Part shown: positions 26,257 through 37,423 of the stretch, piece after piece
Numbering within the stretch: the first letter of the stretch is position 1
Layout of the letters: each line of letters begins with the position of its first letter
Assembly: GCF_041075285.1 (NCBI RefSeq)
Contig: NZ_CP163512.1
Coordinates: forward strand, 2,170,001 to 2,234,000
Reading direction: 5' to 3'
DNA from: Providencia rettgeri
GTDB lineage: Bacteria; Pseudomonadota; Gammaproteobacteria; Enterobacterales; Enterobacteriaceae
Length of the DNA: 64,000 nt
Translations under genes and position numbers: made by a program
The notes under the pieces: generated by a model
What the model was told of the DNA's origin: nothing
Database searches by the model: none
Seen by the model: the letters and a program-made list of their open reading frames with translations, nothing else

Positions 26257-26811
26257 TTAGTATTTATTGATTTCGTCAGCAATTCCTTTTGCAACCTGCT
26301 GCCACCCTGTTGCTAATGTACGGACTAATTCAGGATAACCGTCTTCTTGTTGATCCAGTTGTACATCAAAGTTACGGCGGATCAGATTCTTACCCTGTGA
26401 GTACGTCCAGAAACCTTGAATAAGTACCTTACCATCATAACGACCATTAAATGCCGTCAAGGTGATATCTAAAGTATCTGGTGAATTTTGCAGTGGTTGT
26501 AAAGAAACCAACTTTTCAGGCAATGCTGCGGATAATTCACTCACCATTGATTGACCCAGTTGCTGCTCTAACGGACTTGCCCATAGATGCGTACTTGCAT
26601 TGGTGTAGCTTACATCACTTGTTTGATAAGTGATGCCATTCGACGTTAATACATCCGATAGCATAATGCGTTGCAGCCAAATCTGGCCTTTATCCATCAC
26701 CGCCGCAGATTGCGTTTCAGAAGCTTTGATTGGCAATTGGTAGTACATCTTTTCAGGTTTACTACTGCATGCTGCCAACAACAAAACAAATATCGATATC
26801 AGATATCTCAT
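26257..26811 (-). CDS. pqiC: Outer-membrane lipoprotein PqiC
   Basis: Protein of 184 residues with a lipobox (LLLAACSS; Cys15) for lipid anchoring. PqiC is the outer-membrane partner of the PqiABC lipid transport system, receiving the PqiB needle. Its start codon overlaps the stop of pqiB (TAATG), so translation is coupled. Confidence 0.95.
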   Translation of the reverse strand: MRYLISIFVLLLAACSSKPEKMYYQLPIKASETQSAAVMDKGQIWLQRIMLSDVLTSNGITYQTSDVSYTNASTHLWASPLEQQLGQSMVSELSAALPEKLVSLQPLQNSPDTLDITLTAFNGRYDGKVLIQGFWTYSQGKNLIRRNFDVQLDQQEDGYPELVRTLATGWQQVAKGIADEINKY

Positions 26812-28460
26812 TATTTTCTAACTCCTTTCGGCTGTACATCCTTAGTCGGTTCGGCTTCAAAGACTAATGCATTGCTCTTATTGTTTAACGTTCTTAACAA
26901 CGGCTGCACTTCTCTCAAGACTTGATCTAACCGCTGCATATTATCCACCATCTTATTGTAAGCAGGTGAACCAGGCTGGAAGCCTTGCATTGCACGATTC
27001 ATTTCTTGTAATGTTTTTTGTAAATCATGTGGCAGGTTTTGGAACTCTTTACTCGCCATCACTTTATTCAGTTCAACCAACATTGCATTGGCTTCTTTCA
27101 CCACTTTTTGCCCTTCCGCCAATGTTTGTGTGGTTTGGTTCAACATAGGTTCAATTGGCATATTGTTGATTTTATCCAGCACCGCAATCACTTTTTGCTG
27201 AATTTGGGCTAATCCACCGCTGGTTGTTGGGATGATTTTATACCCTGCAACCACAGTTGGGCCTTTATACGGCTCAGCATTTGGTACAAAGTCTAAATCC
27301 ACAAATAGTGCACCCGTCAGTAAATTACCTGATTTCAATGACGCCCTTAGCCCATCTTTCATCGCTAATTTTAATTCATTTTTTAAATTAAAATTCGCCC
27401 CGACATCTTTAGAAAAACGTTCTGGTTCGATATGAATAAGAACAGGTATTCTAAAGTCATTGTCCAGTGATTGATCTAAGCCTGCGGTATAGAACGGAAC
27501 CTGTGCAACTGTTCCTAAACGAATACCCCGGAACTCCACAGGGGCACCTGGCTGCAAACCACGCACGGAATCAGAGAAAAAGAGAACAAAATCTTGATAC
27601 TCGGTATACAACGAATTTTGAATACTGCTTTGATTATCGAATAGCTCGAATTCCGTATTCTCCTTCACGCTAGTTCCCGGTACCCATCCTGTAGGAACAT
27701 CAAAACTCACCCCGCCCGTCAATAATGTGGCAATCGACCCCATTTCAACGTGCACACCTTGGGATGACATATCAAACGCAATACCGCTGTCTTTCCAGAA
27801 ACGAACGTTTGAGCTAATCAGTTTGTCATAAGGGGCATTGATAAACAGTTGATAACGCATATCGCGTTTATCCATGTCGAAATTACTGGTTTCAACAGAG
27901 CCCACACGGTAGCCTCGGAATAACACCGGATCGCCCGGGTTGAGCTGCCCCGCTTTATCACTCACTAGAATAACACGGATCCCCTTAGCATCTGGAGACG
28001 CTAAAGGCGGTGTATCTAACAAGGTAAATTCAAAATGTTCTTTTGCCGCCAGTCCCGGCTGGAGCTCAATATAAGCTCCTGAAAGTAACGTCCCTAGACC
28101 AGTAACGCCATCGCGCCCTATTGTCGGTTTTACAATCCAAAATGCCGAGTCAGTGCGAAGTAACTCTTTCATTTCATTATTTAAACGCGCTTTAATAATG
28201 ACACGACTAAAATTGTCATCCAAGGTCACGCTTTCCACAACGCCGATATCGACACTGCGACTTTTAATTTTTGTTTTACCCGCTTCTATCCCTTCAGCAT
28301 TATAAGTGATCAACGTCACTTCAGGGCCTTGGTTACTAAAGTGGTAAAATAAGATCCAAGCACCAAGTAAAACAGTGACTATTGGGATCACCCATACAGG
28401 TGACCAACTTTTTAGTTTACTGACTTTAGCATTGGCCTGTGGTGTTTCTTGTGAGGTCAC
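26811..28460 (-). CDS. pqiB: MCE-domain protein PqiB
   Basis: Protein of 549 residues: one N-terminal transmembrane helix (about 20-40), three MCE domains (near 45-150, 160-265 and 285-400, each with the LxPGxPVxFRG-type string such as LNPGDPVLFRGYRVG and LQPGAPVEFRGIRLG), then a long helical C-terminal needle that stacks into a periplasm-spanning tube. It moves lipids between membranes with PqiA and PqiC. It overlaps pqiA by 4 bases. Confidence 0.96.
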   Translation of the reverse strand: MTSQETPQANAKVSKLKSWSPVWVIPIVTVLLGAWILFYHFSNQGPEVTLITYNAEGIEAGKTKIKSRSVDIGVVESVTLDDNFSRVIIKARLNNEMKELLRTDSAFWIVKPTIGRDGVTGLGTLLSGAYIELQPGLAAKEHFEFTLLDTPPLASPDAKGIRVILVSDKAGQLNPGDPVLFRGYRVGSVETSNFDMDKRDMRYQLFINAPYDKLISSNVRFWKDSGIAFDMSSQGVHVEMGSIATLLTGGVSFDVPTGWVPGTSVKENTEFELFDNQSSIQNSLYTEYQDFVLFFSDSVRGLQPGAPVEFRGIRLGTVAQVPFYTAGLDQSLDNDFRIPVLIHIEPERFSKDVGANFNLKNELKLAMKDGLRASLKSGNLLTGALFVDLDFVPNAEPYKGPTVVAGYKIIPTTSGGLAQIQQKVIAVLDKINNMPIEPMLNQTTQTLAEGQKVVKEANAMLVELNKVMASKEFQNLPHDLQKTLQEMNRAMQGFQPGSPAYNKMVDNMQRLDQVLREVQPLLRTLNNKSNALVFEAEPTKDVQPKGVRK

Positions 28461-29767
28461 CCGATGGCTCCTTCTTGTTCAGCAGTATTCACTGCATTTT
28501 TCGCATCACAACGATCCCAAGTCAATCGAGGGTCAAATGTCATCGCCGCAAACATCGTTAAAATGACGACAATACCAAAGAAAATAATCCCCATCGCAGG
28601 AACGATGCTCATTAACTGCCCCATTTGGACTAAAGAGGCCAAAATCGTAATCACAAATACATCAATCATTGACCAACGACCGACATATTCAACCAGTTCA
28701 TAAATAAAATGCATACGATGTGGGTCGCGGTTGCCATATCCTTTTGAATCAAGACACAACCAAGCAATACCAATCATCTTCAACGTCGGAACCATAATAC
28801 TGGCAATAAAGATAACCATAGCGACAGGATATGAACCATCCTCCCACAACAAAATAACCCCATCAATAATGGTGGAGTTTAAGTCGCTTCCGAGTGTATT
28901 AGTCGTCATCATCGGCAACACATTCGCAGGAATATACAACATAACGGATGTCACAAGCAGCGCCATTGTCCACTGCAGGCTTTGGTGTTTACGCACACTG
29001 CCATGGGAGTGGCAACGTGGACATTTGGATTGTTCCGCGGGTAAAATAGCAGTACAAACCAAACACAAGCGTACATTTTGGCTTATGCCTGTTTGCCCTA
29101 CTTTTAGCGGATGCGCTAGTTTTGGCGGCTCCTCAATACGCCCCCATAACCAATGTCTGTCTAAACATTGGAATGCCCTCACTTGTAACATACAAAATGC
29201 ACAATAAGGTAAAAAACTCAGCCCAATGCCAATATCCCCATAAGCAATTAATTTTACAAAGCTGACCAAAACACCCGCTAAGAAAATTTCTGCCATGCAC
29301 CACGCTTTCATTTGAAATAAAATCCGCGTGATCACGACCTTAATCCCTTTAGGAACATGCACTTGTAACCCAAAGAGGATAATGGTGACCATACAAAAAG
29401 CAGGTATAATTAAAGAGAAAAACAGGAAAAAAAGTGCTAAGCCGCTATAACGTGTAGTTGCGATAATCTCGATAATTTGAAAAAGCGAAATTTCGTTTTC
29501 AATCCCCGCTGCACTCATTTTCACAAAAGGAAATAAGCAGGCAATGAATAGCATGATCAATGCACTAAACGCATAGGCAGCAGGCTGCCTATACGGATAT
29601 CGCCATTTAGAAACCAATGTGGTCTCACAGCGCGGGCAAGTTGCTTTGCTACCTTGCTCCAACTCAGGAACCGCAACCAACATATCGCACTGAGGACAAA
29701 GCACATGTTCATGAGACTCATGAGTACACAAAGAATATTCGCTCCTCTGATTAATCAATCTACTCAA
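28457..29767 (-). CDS. pqiA: Inner-membrane protein PqiA
   Basis: Protein of 436 residues with two PqiA modules. Each begins with a rubredoxin-like Cys motif (CPQCD ... CPRC near residues 24-46; CLVC ... CPRC near 235-255) followed by four membrane helices. It is the inner-membrane component that loads PqiB. It overlaps uup by 4 bases at its start, so uup-pqiABC is one transcription unit. Confidence 0.96.
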   Translation of the reverse strand: MSRLINQRSEYSLCTHESHEHVLCPQCDMLVAVPELEQGSKATCPRCETTLVSKWRYPYRQPAAYAFSALIMLFIACLFPFVKMSAAGIENEISLFQIIEIIATTRYSGLALFFLFFSLIIPAFCMVTIILFGLQVHVPKGIKVVITRILFQMKAWCMAEIFLAGVLVSFVKLIAYGDIGIGLSFLPYCAFCMLQVRAFQCLDRHWLWGRIEEPPKLAHPLKVGQTGISQNVRLCLVCTAILPAEQSKCPRCHSHGSVRKHQSLQWTMALLVTSVMLYIPANVLPMMTTNTLGSDLNSTIIDGVILLWEDGSYPVAMVIFIASIMVPTLKMIGIAWLCLDSKGYGNRDPHRMHFIYELVEYVGRWSMIDVFVITILASLVQMGQLMSIVPAMGIIFFGIVVILTMFAAMTFDPRLTWDRCDAKNAVNTAEQEGAIG

Positions 29768-31671
29768 CCGTTCTTAAGCAATTCAAGCTCTTGCCAGCGG
29801 TCAAATGCGTGTTCAAGTTCAGCTTCTTTTTCTGCTAACAGACTTAATGTTTTTTCTGTAACATCATGAGGTTGGCTAAAGAAATCCGCATCGCTAACTT
29901 TCGCTTGTAACGCTTCAATTTCCGTTTCCAGTTGCTCAAGTTTCGCAGGCAATTGTTCTAGCTCACGCAATAAATTATAACTGAGTTTATTTGGTCGCTT
30001 TGCCGCTTCTTTCGGTTTTGCCGCTTTTTCTTGTGCTGCTACTTTACTCGTTTGTTCGGCTCTCAAACTCACGGTTTGTGCTCTTTGTTTTTGCGCATCA
30101 AAATAGCCCCCAACAAAGCGGTTGATAACGCCATTACCTTCAAAGATCCAGCATTCAGTCACACTATTATCGACAAATTCACGGTCATGGCTTACCAGCA
30201 ACACGGTTCCTTGGTAGCCATCCACTAATTCTTCAAGTAATTCTAACGTTTCGACATCAAGGTCGTTGGTCGGTTCATCAAGGATCAACAGATTACTTGG
30301 TTTTAAGAATAATCGAGCTAGCAATAGCCGGTTGCGCTCACCACCAGATAAAGCCCTAACGGGGGTCATAGCACGTTTGGGTGGGAACATGAAGTCTTGT
30401 AAATAGCCTAATACATGGCGTGGCTTGCCATTCACCATCACCTCTTGCTTACCTTCCGCTAAATTATCCATAACGGTTTTATCAGGGTCTAACGCTGCAC
30501 GGTGCTGGTCAAAGTAAGCGACTTCAAGTTTTGTACCACAGTGCACGCGGCCGCTATCGGCTTGTAACTCTCCAAGCATCAAGCGCAATAATGTGGTTTT
30601 ACCACAACCATTTGGCCCAACTAATGCGATTTTGTCCCCCCGCATTACCTGTGCAGAAAAATCCTTTACCAACACTTTATTATCGATTTGGTAATTCACA
30701 TTTTCCATTTCAAACACAATTTTACCGGAGCGTGCCGCTTCCCCCACTTGCATTTTCGCCGTTCCCATCACTTCACGGCGCATTGAGCGTTCAACACGTA
30801 GTGCTTTCAGGGCACGAACACGTCCTTCATTACGAGTACGACGTGCTTTGATACCTTGGCGGATCCACGCTTCTTCTTGAGCCAGTTTTTTGTCGAATTC
30901 CGCATTCTGCATCTCTTCAACGCGTAACGCCTCTTCTTTGCTGACTAAATAATCATCATAAGTCCCCGGCCATGACGCGAGTTGTCCACGGTCTAAATCG
31001 ACAATACGGGTTGCCATATTGCGAATAAATGAACGGTCATGGGAAATAAACACAATACTGCCTTGGAAATCTTTGAGGAAATTTTCCAACCACAAGATAG
31101 TTTCAATATCCAAGTGGTTCGTTGGCTCATCTAAAAATAACACCCGTGGATTACTGACTAATGCACGCCCTAGCGCAGCTTTACGTAACCATCCCCCAGA
31201 AAGAGAAGAAAGCTCAGCATCCGCCGGGAGGTCCAATTTTTTTAACACATCGCTAATACGAGAATCCAATAACCATAAATTGCGATTATCAAGTACTTCT
31301 TGTAATTCAGCCATTTTATTTAAGTTTTTCTCACTCGGATCTTCTTCCACCAATTTTGCGATGTGATGGTAATCCTTCAGGTATTGCGCTTGCTCCTCAA
31401 CGCCTTCTGCCACAAAATCAAAAATAGTCCCTTCCACATTACGTGGAGGATCTTGCTGCAAGCGCGCAACCACTAAACCCTGTTCGTAAATAAGCTGACC
31501 ATCATCCAACGGCTGTTCTTTCGTCAATACACGCATCAGGGTTGATTTACCCGCACCATTTCTACCGACTAAACAGACCCGTTCGTTATCTTCAATATGT
31601 ATTTCAGTATTATCGAGTAATGGTGCATCACTGAAGGAAAGGTACGCACCTGATAAATTAATTAAAGCCAT
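29764..31671 (-). CDS. uup: ABC-F ATPase Uup
   Basis: Protein of 635 residues, two ABC cassettes and no membrane part. Cassette 1: Walker A GRNGAGKST (36-44), signature LSGGWLRKAALG, Walker B VLFLDEPTNHLD. Cassette 2: GPNGCGKTTLL, LSGGERNRLLLARL, LLILDEPTNDLD. The C-terminal coiled coil (about 560-635) binds DNA in E. coli Uup. ABC-F proteins act on ribosomes; Uup mutants show more precise transposon excision. Confidence 0.97.
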   Translation of the reverse strand: MALINLSGAYLSFSDAPLLDNTEIHIEDNERVCLVGRNGAGKSTLMRVLTKEQPLDDGQLIYEQGLVVARLQQDPPRNVEGTIFDFVAEGVEEQAQYLKDYHHIAKLVEEDPSEKNLNKMAELQEVLDNRNLWLLDSRISDVLKKLDLPADAELSSLSGGWLRKAALGRALVSNPRVLFLDEPTNHLDIETILWLENFLKDFQGSIVFISHDRSFIRNMATRIVDLDRGQLASWPGTYDDYLVSKEEALRVEEMQNAEFDKKLAQEEAWIRQGIKARRTRNEGRVRALKALRVERSMRREVMGTAKMQVGEAARSGKIVFEMENVNYQIDNKVLVKDFSAQVMRGDKIALVGPNGCGKTTLLRLMLGELQADSGRVHCGTKLEVAYFDQHRAALDPDKTVMDNLAEGKQEVMVNGKPRHVLGYLQDFMFPPKRAMTPVRALSGGERNRLLLARLFLKPSNLLILDEPTNDLDVETLELLEELVDGYQGTVLLVSHDREFVDNSVTECWIFEGNGVINRFVGGYFDAQKQRAQTVSLRAEQTSKVAAQEKAAKPKEAAKRPNKLSYNLLRELEQLPAKLEQLETEIEALQAKVSDADFFSQPHDVTEKTLSLLAEKEAELEHAFDRWQELELLKNG

Positions 31672-31683
31672 TGATTGTATCCT

Positions 31684-33792
31684 TTACTCTGCGTGGCGAA
31701 TTAACCAGCAGTTATGAATTTGACGATTACGTGCAAAATCTTCAGAAAGCGTTTTCGCAGTGATTTCTTGTGCTTGTAGTCCTAGCGCTGCGATTGCGTC
31801 CATATCCATTTTGAAACCGCGTTTGTTGTTTGAGAACATAACTGTTCCGCCGCGGCGTAATAATCGTTTTAAATGTGTAATCAATTGCACATGGTCACGT
31901 TGCACATCAAATGTGCCATCCATGCGCTTAGAATTGGAAAATGTTGGCGGATCAATAAAGATCAGATCAAATTGCTCATTGCTGTTTGCCAACCAACTTA
32001 AACAATCGGCCTGAATTAAGCGATGTTGACGCCCTGTTAACCCATTCGCTTGTAAGTTTTTCTCAGCCCATTCAAGGTACGTTCGAGACATATCGACGGA
32101 TGTCGTGCTTTTCGCCCCGCCTAAGCCTGCATGCACCGTTGCCGTACCGGTATAACAAAATAAGTTTAAAAAATCAGCACCTTTGCTCATTTCGCCTAAC
32201 ATGCGACGCGCGATGCGGTGATCTAAAAATAGCCCCGTATCGAGGTAGTCTGTTAGGTTTACCAACATTTTGGCATTGTATTCTTGCACTAAGAAAAAGT
32301 CGTTTTTTTGTGCCAACTTTTCGTATTGCTGTTTGCCTTTTTGGCGCTGACGTGTTTTTAACACTAACTGATTTGACGTCAGTTCTAACACATTCATGGT
32401 TGCGGTGATCACATCAAATAAACGCTGACGTGCTTTACGTTCATCCACAGTTTTTGGTGGTGCATATTCTTGGATCACCACCTTGTCGCCATAAATATCG
32501 ACTGCAACATTATACTCAGGTAGATCAGCGTCATAAACACGATAGCTTTCAATACCCTGCTGCTTTGCCCACTTAGTTAGTTTTTTCAAGTTCTTACGTA
32601 AGCGGTTAGCAAAGTCTGGGGAAATTTCTGCAACAGTTTCAGAAGGGGTAGCGGCTAATTGGTAATTTTTTTGTACGCAATCTAATGGGCCGTTTTTCGC
32701 TTTAAACTCACGCTCTGAACGTAATTGTAAGCAGCTCAATAATTCAGGTGACGCGCTGAAAATCGACAAACGCCAGCCTGGAAAGCGCGTTTTAACCACG
32801 CGCCCTAATTGGCTATGCAGCGCAATTAATGCCGGTTCACTCTCTAAACGTTCACCATATGGCGGGTTACTGATAATAGTCCCTACCGTATCTGTTTTAA
32901 CTGGGTTTTCCAACGCAGCCGCGTCACCTTGGCTAAATGTAATCACATCTTGTAGGCCTGCGCGACGCGCATTGGCACGAGCCATTTCCAACACACGTTT
33001 ATCGATATCGAAACCATAAAACCGTGATGTGTTCTCTTTTAAGCCTTGGCGAAAACGCACTTGTGCCTCAGTGGTTAACTCTCGCCATAATTCAGCATTA
33101 AATTTCGACCATGCATAAAAGCCCCAATGGTTGCGATGTAACCCTGGCGCTTTATCTGTTGCCATCATAGCGGCTTCAATTAATAACGTCCCCGAACCAC
33201 ACATTGGGTCAACTAATGGGGTTCCTTGCTGCCAACCTGAACGGTTAATAATTGCAGCGGCTAACGTTTCTTTTAATGGCGCTTGCCCCGCTAAATCACG
33301 GTAGCCACGAATATGCAGCGGATCGCCACTTAAATCTAACGCAACACTGACTTTTTCTTTATTTAGGTACACATTGATGCGAATATCCGCCTGTTGACGT
33401 GCAACATTTGGGCGCTGATCTAATTTGCGCACAAAGCTGTCGACAATCGCGTCTTTCACTTTTAAGGCACCGTATTGGCTGTTACGAATTTCGTCATTGG
33501 TGCCTGTAAAATGCACAACAAACGTATCATTAACAGAAAAAATTTCAGACCAGTCAATTGCCTGTACACCAAGGTATAAGTCTAGGTCGCTGTACACATC
33601 AAAATCATTCAATGGCAATAAAATACGCGACGCCAGCCGACTCCACAGTAAACTTTGGTACATGACCCGTTCATCGGCCTGAAAATAGACGCCCCCTTGG
33701 GTCACTTTACACTGACTAGCACCAAGTGCTTCCAGTTCCGTTTTCAGTAGTTCTTCTAGGCCACGAGCTGTGCTGGCAAACAGAAAATTCAT
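31684..33792 (-). CDS. rlmL: 23S rRNA methyltransferase RlmKL
   Basis: 702 residues from ATG 33792 ([20 protein letters not shown]), the E. coli length; the frame extends upstream but without support. Fusion enzyme: THUMP domain (about 45-155), RlmL module making m2G2445 with NPPYGER, and C-terminal RlmK module making m7G2069 with [11 protein letters not shown] and DPPTFSN. Twelve bases separate it from uup. Confidence 0.97.
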   Translation of the reverse strand: MNFLFASTARGLEELLKTELEALGASQCKVTQGGVYFQADERVMYQSLLWSRLASRILLPLNDFDVYSDLDLYLGVQAIDWSEIFSVNDTFVVHFTGTNDEIRNSQYGALKVKDAIVDSFVRKLDQRPNVARQQADIRINVYLNKEKVSVALDLSGDPLHIRGYRDLAGQAPLKETLAAAIINRSGWQQGTPLVDPMCGSGTLLIEAAMMATDKAPGLHRNHWGFYAWSKFNAELWRELTTEAQVRFRQGLKENTSRFYGFDIDKRVLEMARANARRAGLQDVITFSQGDAAALENPVKTDTVGTIISNPPYGERLESEPALIALHSQLGRVVKTRFPGWRLSIFSASPELLSCLQLRSEREFKAKNGPLDCVQKNYQLAATPSETVAEISPDFANRLRKNLKKLTKWAKQQGIESYRVYDADLPEYNVAVDIYGDKVVIQEYAPPKTVDERKARQRLFDVITATMNVLELTSNQLVLKTRQRQKGKQQYEKLAQKNDFFLVQEYNAKMLVNLTDYLDTGLFLDHRIARRMLGEMSKGADFLNLFCYTGTATVHAGLGGAKSTTSVDMSRTYLEWAEKNLQANGLTGRQHRLIQADCLSWLANSNEQFDLIFIDPPTFSNSKRMDGTFDVQRDHVQLITHLKRLLRRGGTVMFSNNKRGFKMDMDAIAALGLQAQEITAKTLSEDFARNRQIHNCWLIRHAE

Positions 33793-33890
33793 AGTATTTA
33801 TTACCGATTTCGATGAAAAATTGTTGCGCATTATAGCTAATCTTATGCAGTTGTCATAAAGTTGCTGCGCACAATTATAAGGATTAAAAA

Positions 33891-35006
33891 ATGATCACGC
33901 TTTCGCGCCTTTATACACACCCAGTAAAATCCATGAGAGGGGTGCGTTTATCTCATGCCTTCGCTGACATTAGCGGTTTGACTTTTGATCGTAATTTTAT
34001 GGTAACCACGCTGGAAGGTAAATTTATTACGGCGAGAAAATACCCACAAATGTTATTATTTACACCGGTTATGCTCAATAACGGTCTTTACCTCAGAGCG
34101 CCCAATGGTGAAAGTGCAACAGTATTGTATCAGGACTTTGACGATAAGCAGAGCCCTACTGAAGTTTGGGGTAATCATTTTCATGCACTTATTGCACCAG
34201 ATGCAATAAACCGTTGGTTAAGTACCTTTTTTGATGAGCCAGTTCAATTACGTTGGTTGAGTCCACAACTTTCTCGCCGCGTTAAAGGGCACCAGGATGT
34301 GCCGATGTCTTTCGCTGATGGTTACCCTTTTCTCTTAATTAATGAAGCTTCCGTTCAAGAACTGCAACGCCGTTGCCCTGCTGGTATTAAATTAGAGCAA
34401 TTTCGTGGAAACTTAATTATTACGGGTGCAAAACCCTTTGAAGAAGACACATGGAAAACCATTCAAATTGGTGAGGTGATTTTTACTTTAGATAAGCCTT
34501 GTAGCCGCTGTATTCTTACAACGGTGAGCCCAGAAAAAGGCATTAAACATCCGAATAGCGAACCCTTAGCGACACTACAAACTTTTCGTTCAGATGAAAA
34601 AGGCGATGTCGATTTTGGGCAAAATATGATCATCCAAAACACGGGGATCGTTCGTGTTGGTGACATATTAACCGTGTTAGAAACGAAACCAGCCAAGCAA
34701 TATTTAACTCAAGAAAGAGACAATGATCTTTCAGGGCAAAATGTACAATCTCAAATTAATAAAGTCAGCTTAGTTTTCGACGAAATCGAATACGAAGGCG
34801 ATAACCAGAATGTGATCTTAGAGCAACTGGAATTACACGGTTTAAATATTCCCTATTCGTGTCGAGCAGGAATTTGTGGCCGATGTAAAATTAAATTAGT
34901 GTCTGGTGAAGTGACGCCATTAAAACAAAGTGCGGTTAGCGAAAATGGCTATATATTAGCTTGTAGCTGCATCCCTAAAACGGCGCTAAAATTGGCATTT
35001 AAGTAA
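33891..35006 (+). CDS. ycbX: MOSC and 2Fe-2S protein YcbX
   Basis: Protein of 371 residues: MOSC N-terminal barrel ([12 protein letters not shown]), MOSC core with the molybdenum-ligand Cys in [13 protein letters not shown] (about 205), and a C-terminal ferredoxin domain (about 290-371) with the plant-type cluster [10 protein letters not shown] and a distal CSC. In E. coli YcbX detoxifies N-hydroxylated bases such as 6-hydroxylaminopurine using electrons from CysJ. Confidence 0.95.
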   Translation: MITLSRLYTHPVKSMRGVRLSHAFADISGLTFDRNFMVTTLEGKFITARKYPQMLLFTPVMLNNGLYLRAPNGESATVLYQDFDDKQSPTEVWGNHFHALIAPDAINRWLSTFFDEPVQLRWLSPQLSRRVKGHQDVPMSFADGYPFLLINEASVQELQRRCPAGIKLEQFRGNLIITGAKPFEEDTWKTIQIGEVIFTLDKPCSRCILTTVSPEKGIKHPNSEPLATLQTFRSDEKGDVDFGQNMIIQNTGIVRVGDILTVLETKPAKQYLTQERDNDLSGQNVQSQINKVSLVFDEIEYEGDNQNVILEQLELHGLNIPYSCRAGICGRCKIKLVSGEVTPLKQSAVSENGYILACSCIPKTALKLAFK

Positions 35007-35025
35007 AATTTAATTTTTGAACATT

Positions 35026-35062
35026 TAACACCATCAACAATGTTTTAATGATGATGGTGTTA
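35026..35062. terminator. Terminator between ycbX and zapC
   Basis: TAACACCATCA pairs with TGATGGTGTTA around a 15-base loop between the convergent genes. No long T-run. Confidence 0.55.
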
Positions 35063-35144
35063 ACATTCTAATAACCGAATTAATCATTATACTGAGAAAG
35101 ATAATTTTATTTATTCGTTTTTAGATATGATCATTGATGATCAA

Positions 35145-35690
35145 TCAAACCACATTTCCATATAACTGCCGTTTGGCTTTAGATGAATATTCAAGCATAC
35201 GATCATTCATGATCTTAATTGGATCGCAAAATCTTAAAATACGATCTGGTAATTCCAATACAGGTTCTGCCAATAAACACAAACTGGCACATGAACCCGC
35301 TTCTGCAATAATAAACGTAAAATAGTGATGACTATTCTCTAAACAAACTTGAATAATCTGCCCTTGTTTTGGCGTATTAATCGCATGGAATGTAGTGAAA
35401 TACCAACTTTTAGGCATCTGCGGTTTTAAAAAACGATGAGCAACAAGGCAATTAAGCACTAATTCAGCCCTTTCCTCTTGCGTTATATTTAATCGTTTAG
35501 CTTGCTCATCAAATAAATAAAATTCCCCAGCATCCTCGATACTAAATGGCATTTCATTACGGGCAAATACCGTCAGCATTTTAGCTGGAAAACATGAACG
35601 AAATATCATGCCGTTGGCGAGATCTAGCATCACTCTGTCATGGTCATGATCAAAATACCAACGCCAATGATCATCTGGTTTAATATTCAT
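35145..35690 (-). CDS. zapC: Cell division protein ZapC
   Basis: Protein of 181 residues. ZapC binds FtsZ and promotes filament bundling. Characteristic start DDHWRWYFDHDHDRVMLDLANGM and the later SWYFTTF segment match the family. Position between ycbX and pyrD as in E. coli. The C-terminus contains two closely spaced Cys residues (GSCASLC). Confidence 0.94.
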   Translation of the reverse strand: MNIKPDDHWRWYFDHDHDRVMLDLANGMIFRSCFPAKMLTVFARNEMPFSIEDAGEFYLFDEQAKRLNITQEERAELVLNCLVAHRFLKPQMPKSWYFTTFHAINTPKQGQIIQVCLENSHHYFTFIIAEAGSCASLCLLAEPVLELPDRILRFCDPIKIMNDRMLEYSSKAKRQLYGNVV

Positions 35691-35891
35691 AAACGGATCC
35701 TTCAGCGATTTACCGGTAAATATATATAAGAACGATCATCTATATGATCCTTCCTAAATTTACTCTAAAGCTGACTTTTATACCCCCAATTATTCGCCTT
35801 ACAGATAACCGAATAATGCCATTATCAAATAACAAATTCGCTGAAGATTGAAATAAAATTGATATAAAAATAGCCACTATTAGCAATATAG

Positions 35892-35921
35892 TTTAAAAGG
35901 GGGCATAAAGAAACCCCCTTG
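35892..35921 (-). terminator. pyrD terminator
   Basis: On the minus strand AAGGGGG and CCCCCTT form a stem followed by TTAAAC. It lies about 20 bases after the pyrD stop. Confidence 0.8.
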
Positions 35922-35941
35922 TTAAGTAAATTTACAATTTA

Positions 35942-36952
35942 CTAGATATGATTGACAATATCTTTAATTAATTTTGGGCCATGATAAATAAAACCAGAGT
36001 AAATTTGAATTAATGAAGCACCTGCTTGCATTTTTTCACGCGCTGCTGTTAATGAATCAATTCCACCCACACCAATAATCGGAAGCTTACCATTTAATTC
36101 GCGAGAAATAAGTTTAATCACTTGAGTACTTTTTAATTGAACAGGACGTCCACTGAGTCCGCCCATTTCATTGCAGTGATCTAACCCTTGAACCAGAGAG
36201 CGATCTAGTGTGGTATTCGTTGCGATAACACCATCGATATTATGTCTCACTAGGCTATCTGTCACTTGAATAATTTCTTCTTCAGATAAATCGGGCGCAA
36301 CTTTAACAGCCACTGGAACATATTTATTGTGTAACGATTGTAGTTCTAATTGCTTTGCTTTTATACCACTTAATAAATCATCCAGTGCTTCACCATATTG
36401 CAATGAACGCAAACCCGGTGTATTTGGTGATGAGATATTAATGGCAATATAGCCTGCATGTGCATACACCTTATCCATGCAAATAAGGTAATCATCTTTA
36501 CCATGCTCTACAGGGGTATCTTTATTTTTACCAATATTAATTCCAATGATACCGCCATAATTGGATTTTTTGACATTCTCAACAAGGTTATCGACACCCT
36601 TATTATTAAAACCCATGCGGTTAATGATCCCTTCCGCTGCAACTAAGCGAAAAAGTCTTGGCTTATCATTTCCTGGCTGAGGACGTGGTGTTACAGTACC
36701 AATTTCAACAAACCCAAACCCCATTGCACCAAACGCATCAATACATTCACCGTCTTTATCCAATCCCGCAGCTAACCCAAGTGGATTTTTAAAAGAAAGT
36801 CCCATACATTGGGTTGGTTTAATGGCGATAGATTGGCGAATAAGACATTGAAAAGGTGAATGGTTTAAACGTTGAAGCTGGCGAAAAGTGATTTCATGCG
36901 CTTTTTCGGGGTCGAACTGGAATAGTGCCTTGCGGGCAAGGTGATATAACAT
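35942..36952 (-). CDS. pyrD: Dihydroorotate dehydrogenase (quinone), class 2
   Basis: 336 residues from ATG 36952, the E. coli length (the frame also opens at a TTG two codons upstream). FMN enzyme at the inner membrane, oxidising dihydroorotate with quinone in pyrimidine synthesis. Seen: amphipathic N-terminal membrane helices, [42 protein letters not shown], catalytic Ser region [11 protein letters not shown], and [26 protein letters not shown]. Confidence 0.98.
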   Translation of the reverse strand: MLYHLARKALFQFDPEKAHEITFRQLQRLNHSPFQCLIRQSIAIKPTQCMGLSFKNPLGLAAGLDKDGECIDAFGAMGFGFVEIGTVTPRPQPGNDKPRLFRLVAAEGIINRMGFNNKGVDNLVENVKKSNYGGIIGINIGKNKDTPVEHGKDDYLICMDKVYAHAGYIAINISSPNTPGLRSLQYGEALDDLLSGIKAKQLELQSLHNKYVPVAVKVAPDLSEEEIIQVTDSLVRHNIDGVIATNTTLDRSLVQGLDHCNEMGGLSGRPVQLKSTQVIKLISRELNGKLPIIGVGGIDSLTAAREKMQAGASLIQIYSGFIYHGPKLIKDIVNHI

Positions 36953-37135
36953 ATCCAATAACCTATATTCTGCTAGTGCGTTTCAATAAAATAGACATTA
37001 TGTCGCACGCCAAAACCCTCGCCAAAGACTGATTATCGAGTTTTCACGGTGCGGACTATTTTTCGTCGGATAAAACGCGCTATAGATTACCCTAATTAGG
37101 GGCAACTTTACTATGAAAAAAATCAAAAAATTAAA

Positions 37136-37160
37136 GGGGGAAGATAGTTAATCTTCCCCC
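37136..37160. terminator. Terminator hairpin duplicate, distal to pepN
   Basis: GGGGGAAGAT-AGTTA-ATCTTCCCCC, a perfect 10 bp stem. The same 25 bases recur at 37303-37327 with one change, on the other side of the repeat element. Confidence 0.75.
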
Positions 37161-37161
37161 T

Positions 37162-37302
37162 CAGACTGCTGACAAACATAACATGTTTGACAGCAAGTTG
37201 GATAGGTTTTGAAAATAAACAAGGAAAATCAATATATTGATTTTCGCCTGATAACACAAAGTGGGAAAAACCACGCTTTTTCCCACTTTGTCAACAACCT
37301 CA
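37162..37302 (-). repeat. Structured intergenic repeat, copy 1 (minus)
   Basis: On the minus strand it reads GGTTGTTGACAAAGTGGG ... to ... GCAGTCTGA. It has three stem-loops: CAAAGTGGGA/TCCCACTTTG, the palindrome around AATCAATATATTGATT, and CAAACAT-GTT-ATGTTTG with longer arms. It is homologous along its length to copy 2 (46980-47120) and, less closely, to copy 3 (59148-59262). No coding potential. Confidence 0.85.
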
Positions 37303-37327
37303 GGGGGAAGATAGTTAATCTTACCCC
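37303..37327. terminator. Terminator hairpin duplicate, proximal to pepN
   Basis: Same 25-base hairpin as 37136-37160 with one C to A change. It is the first terminator met by transcripts leaving pepN. Confidence 0.75.
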
Positions 37328-37423
37328 TTTAGATCTAAACTAAAATCGCTATTTTTACTTTCCTAAGAACTTTTGAGCGTTGTTGATTATCTCATCATAT
37401 AAAAATAGCGTATGTCTTAGCGA

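Larger units (their letters stand above)
36953..37423. other. pyrD-pepN intergenic region
   Basis: 471 bases without a gene. It holds the pyrD upstream region, two copies of a terminator hairpin bracketing a structured repeat (37162-37302), and near pepN an inverted pair CGCTATTTTTA/TAAAAATAGCG at 37347 and 37400. Confidence 0.6.
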
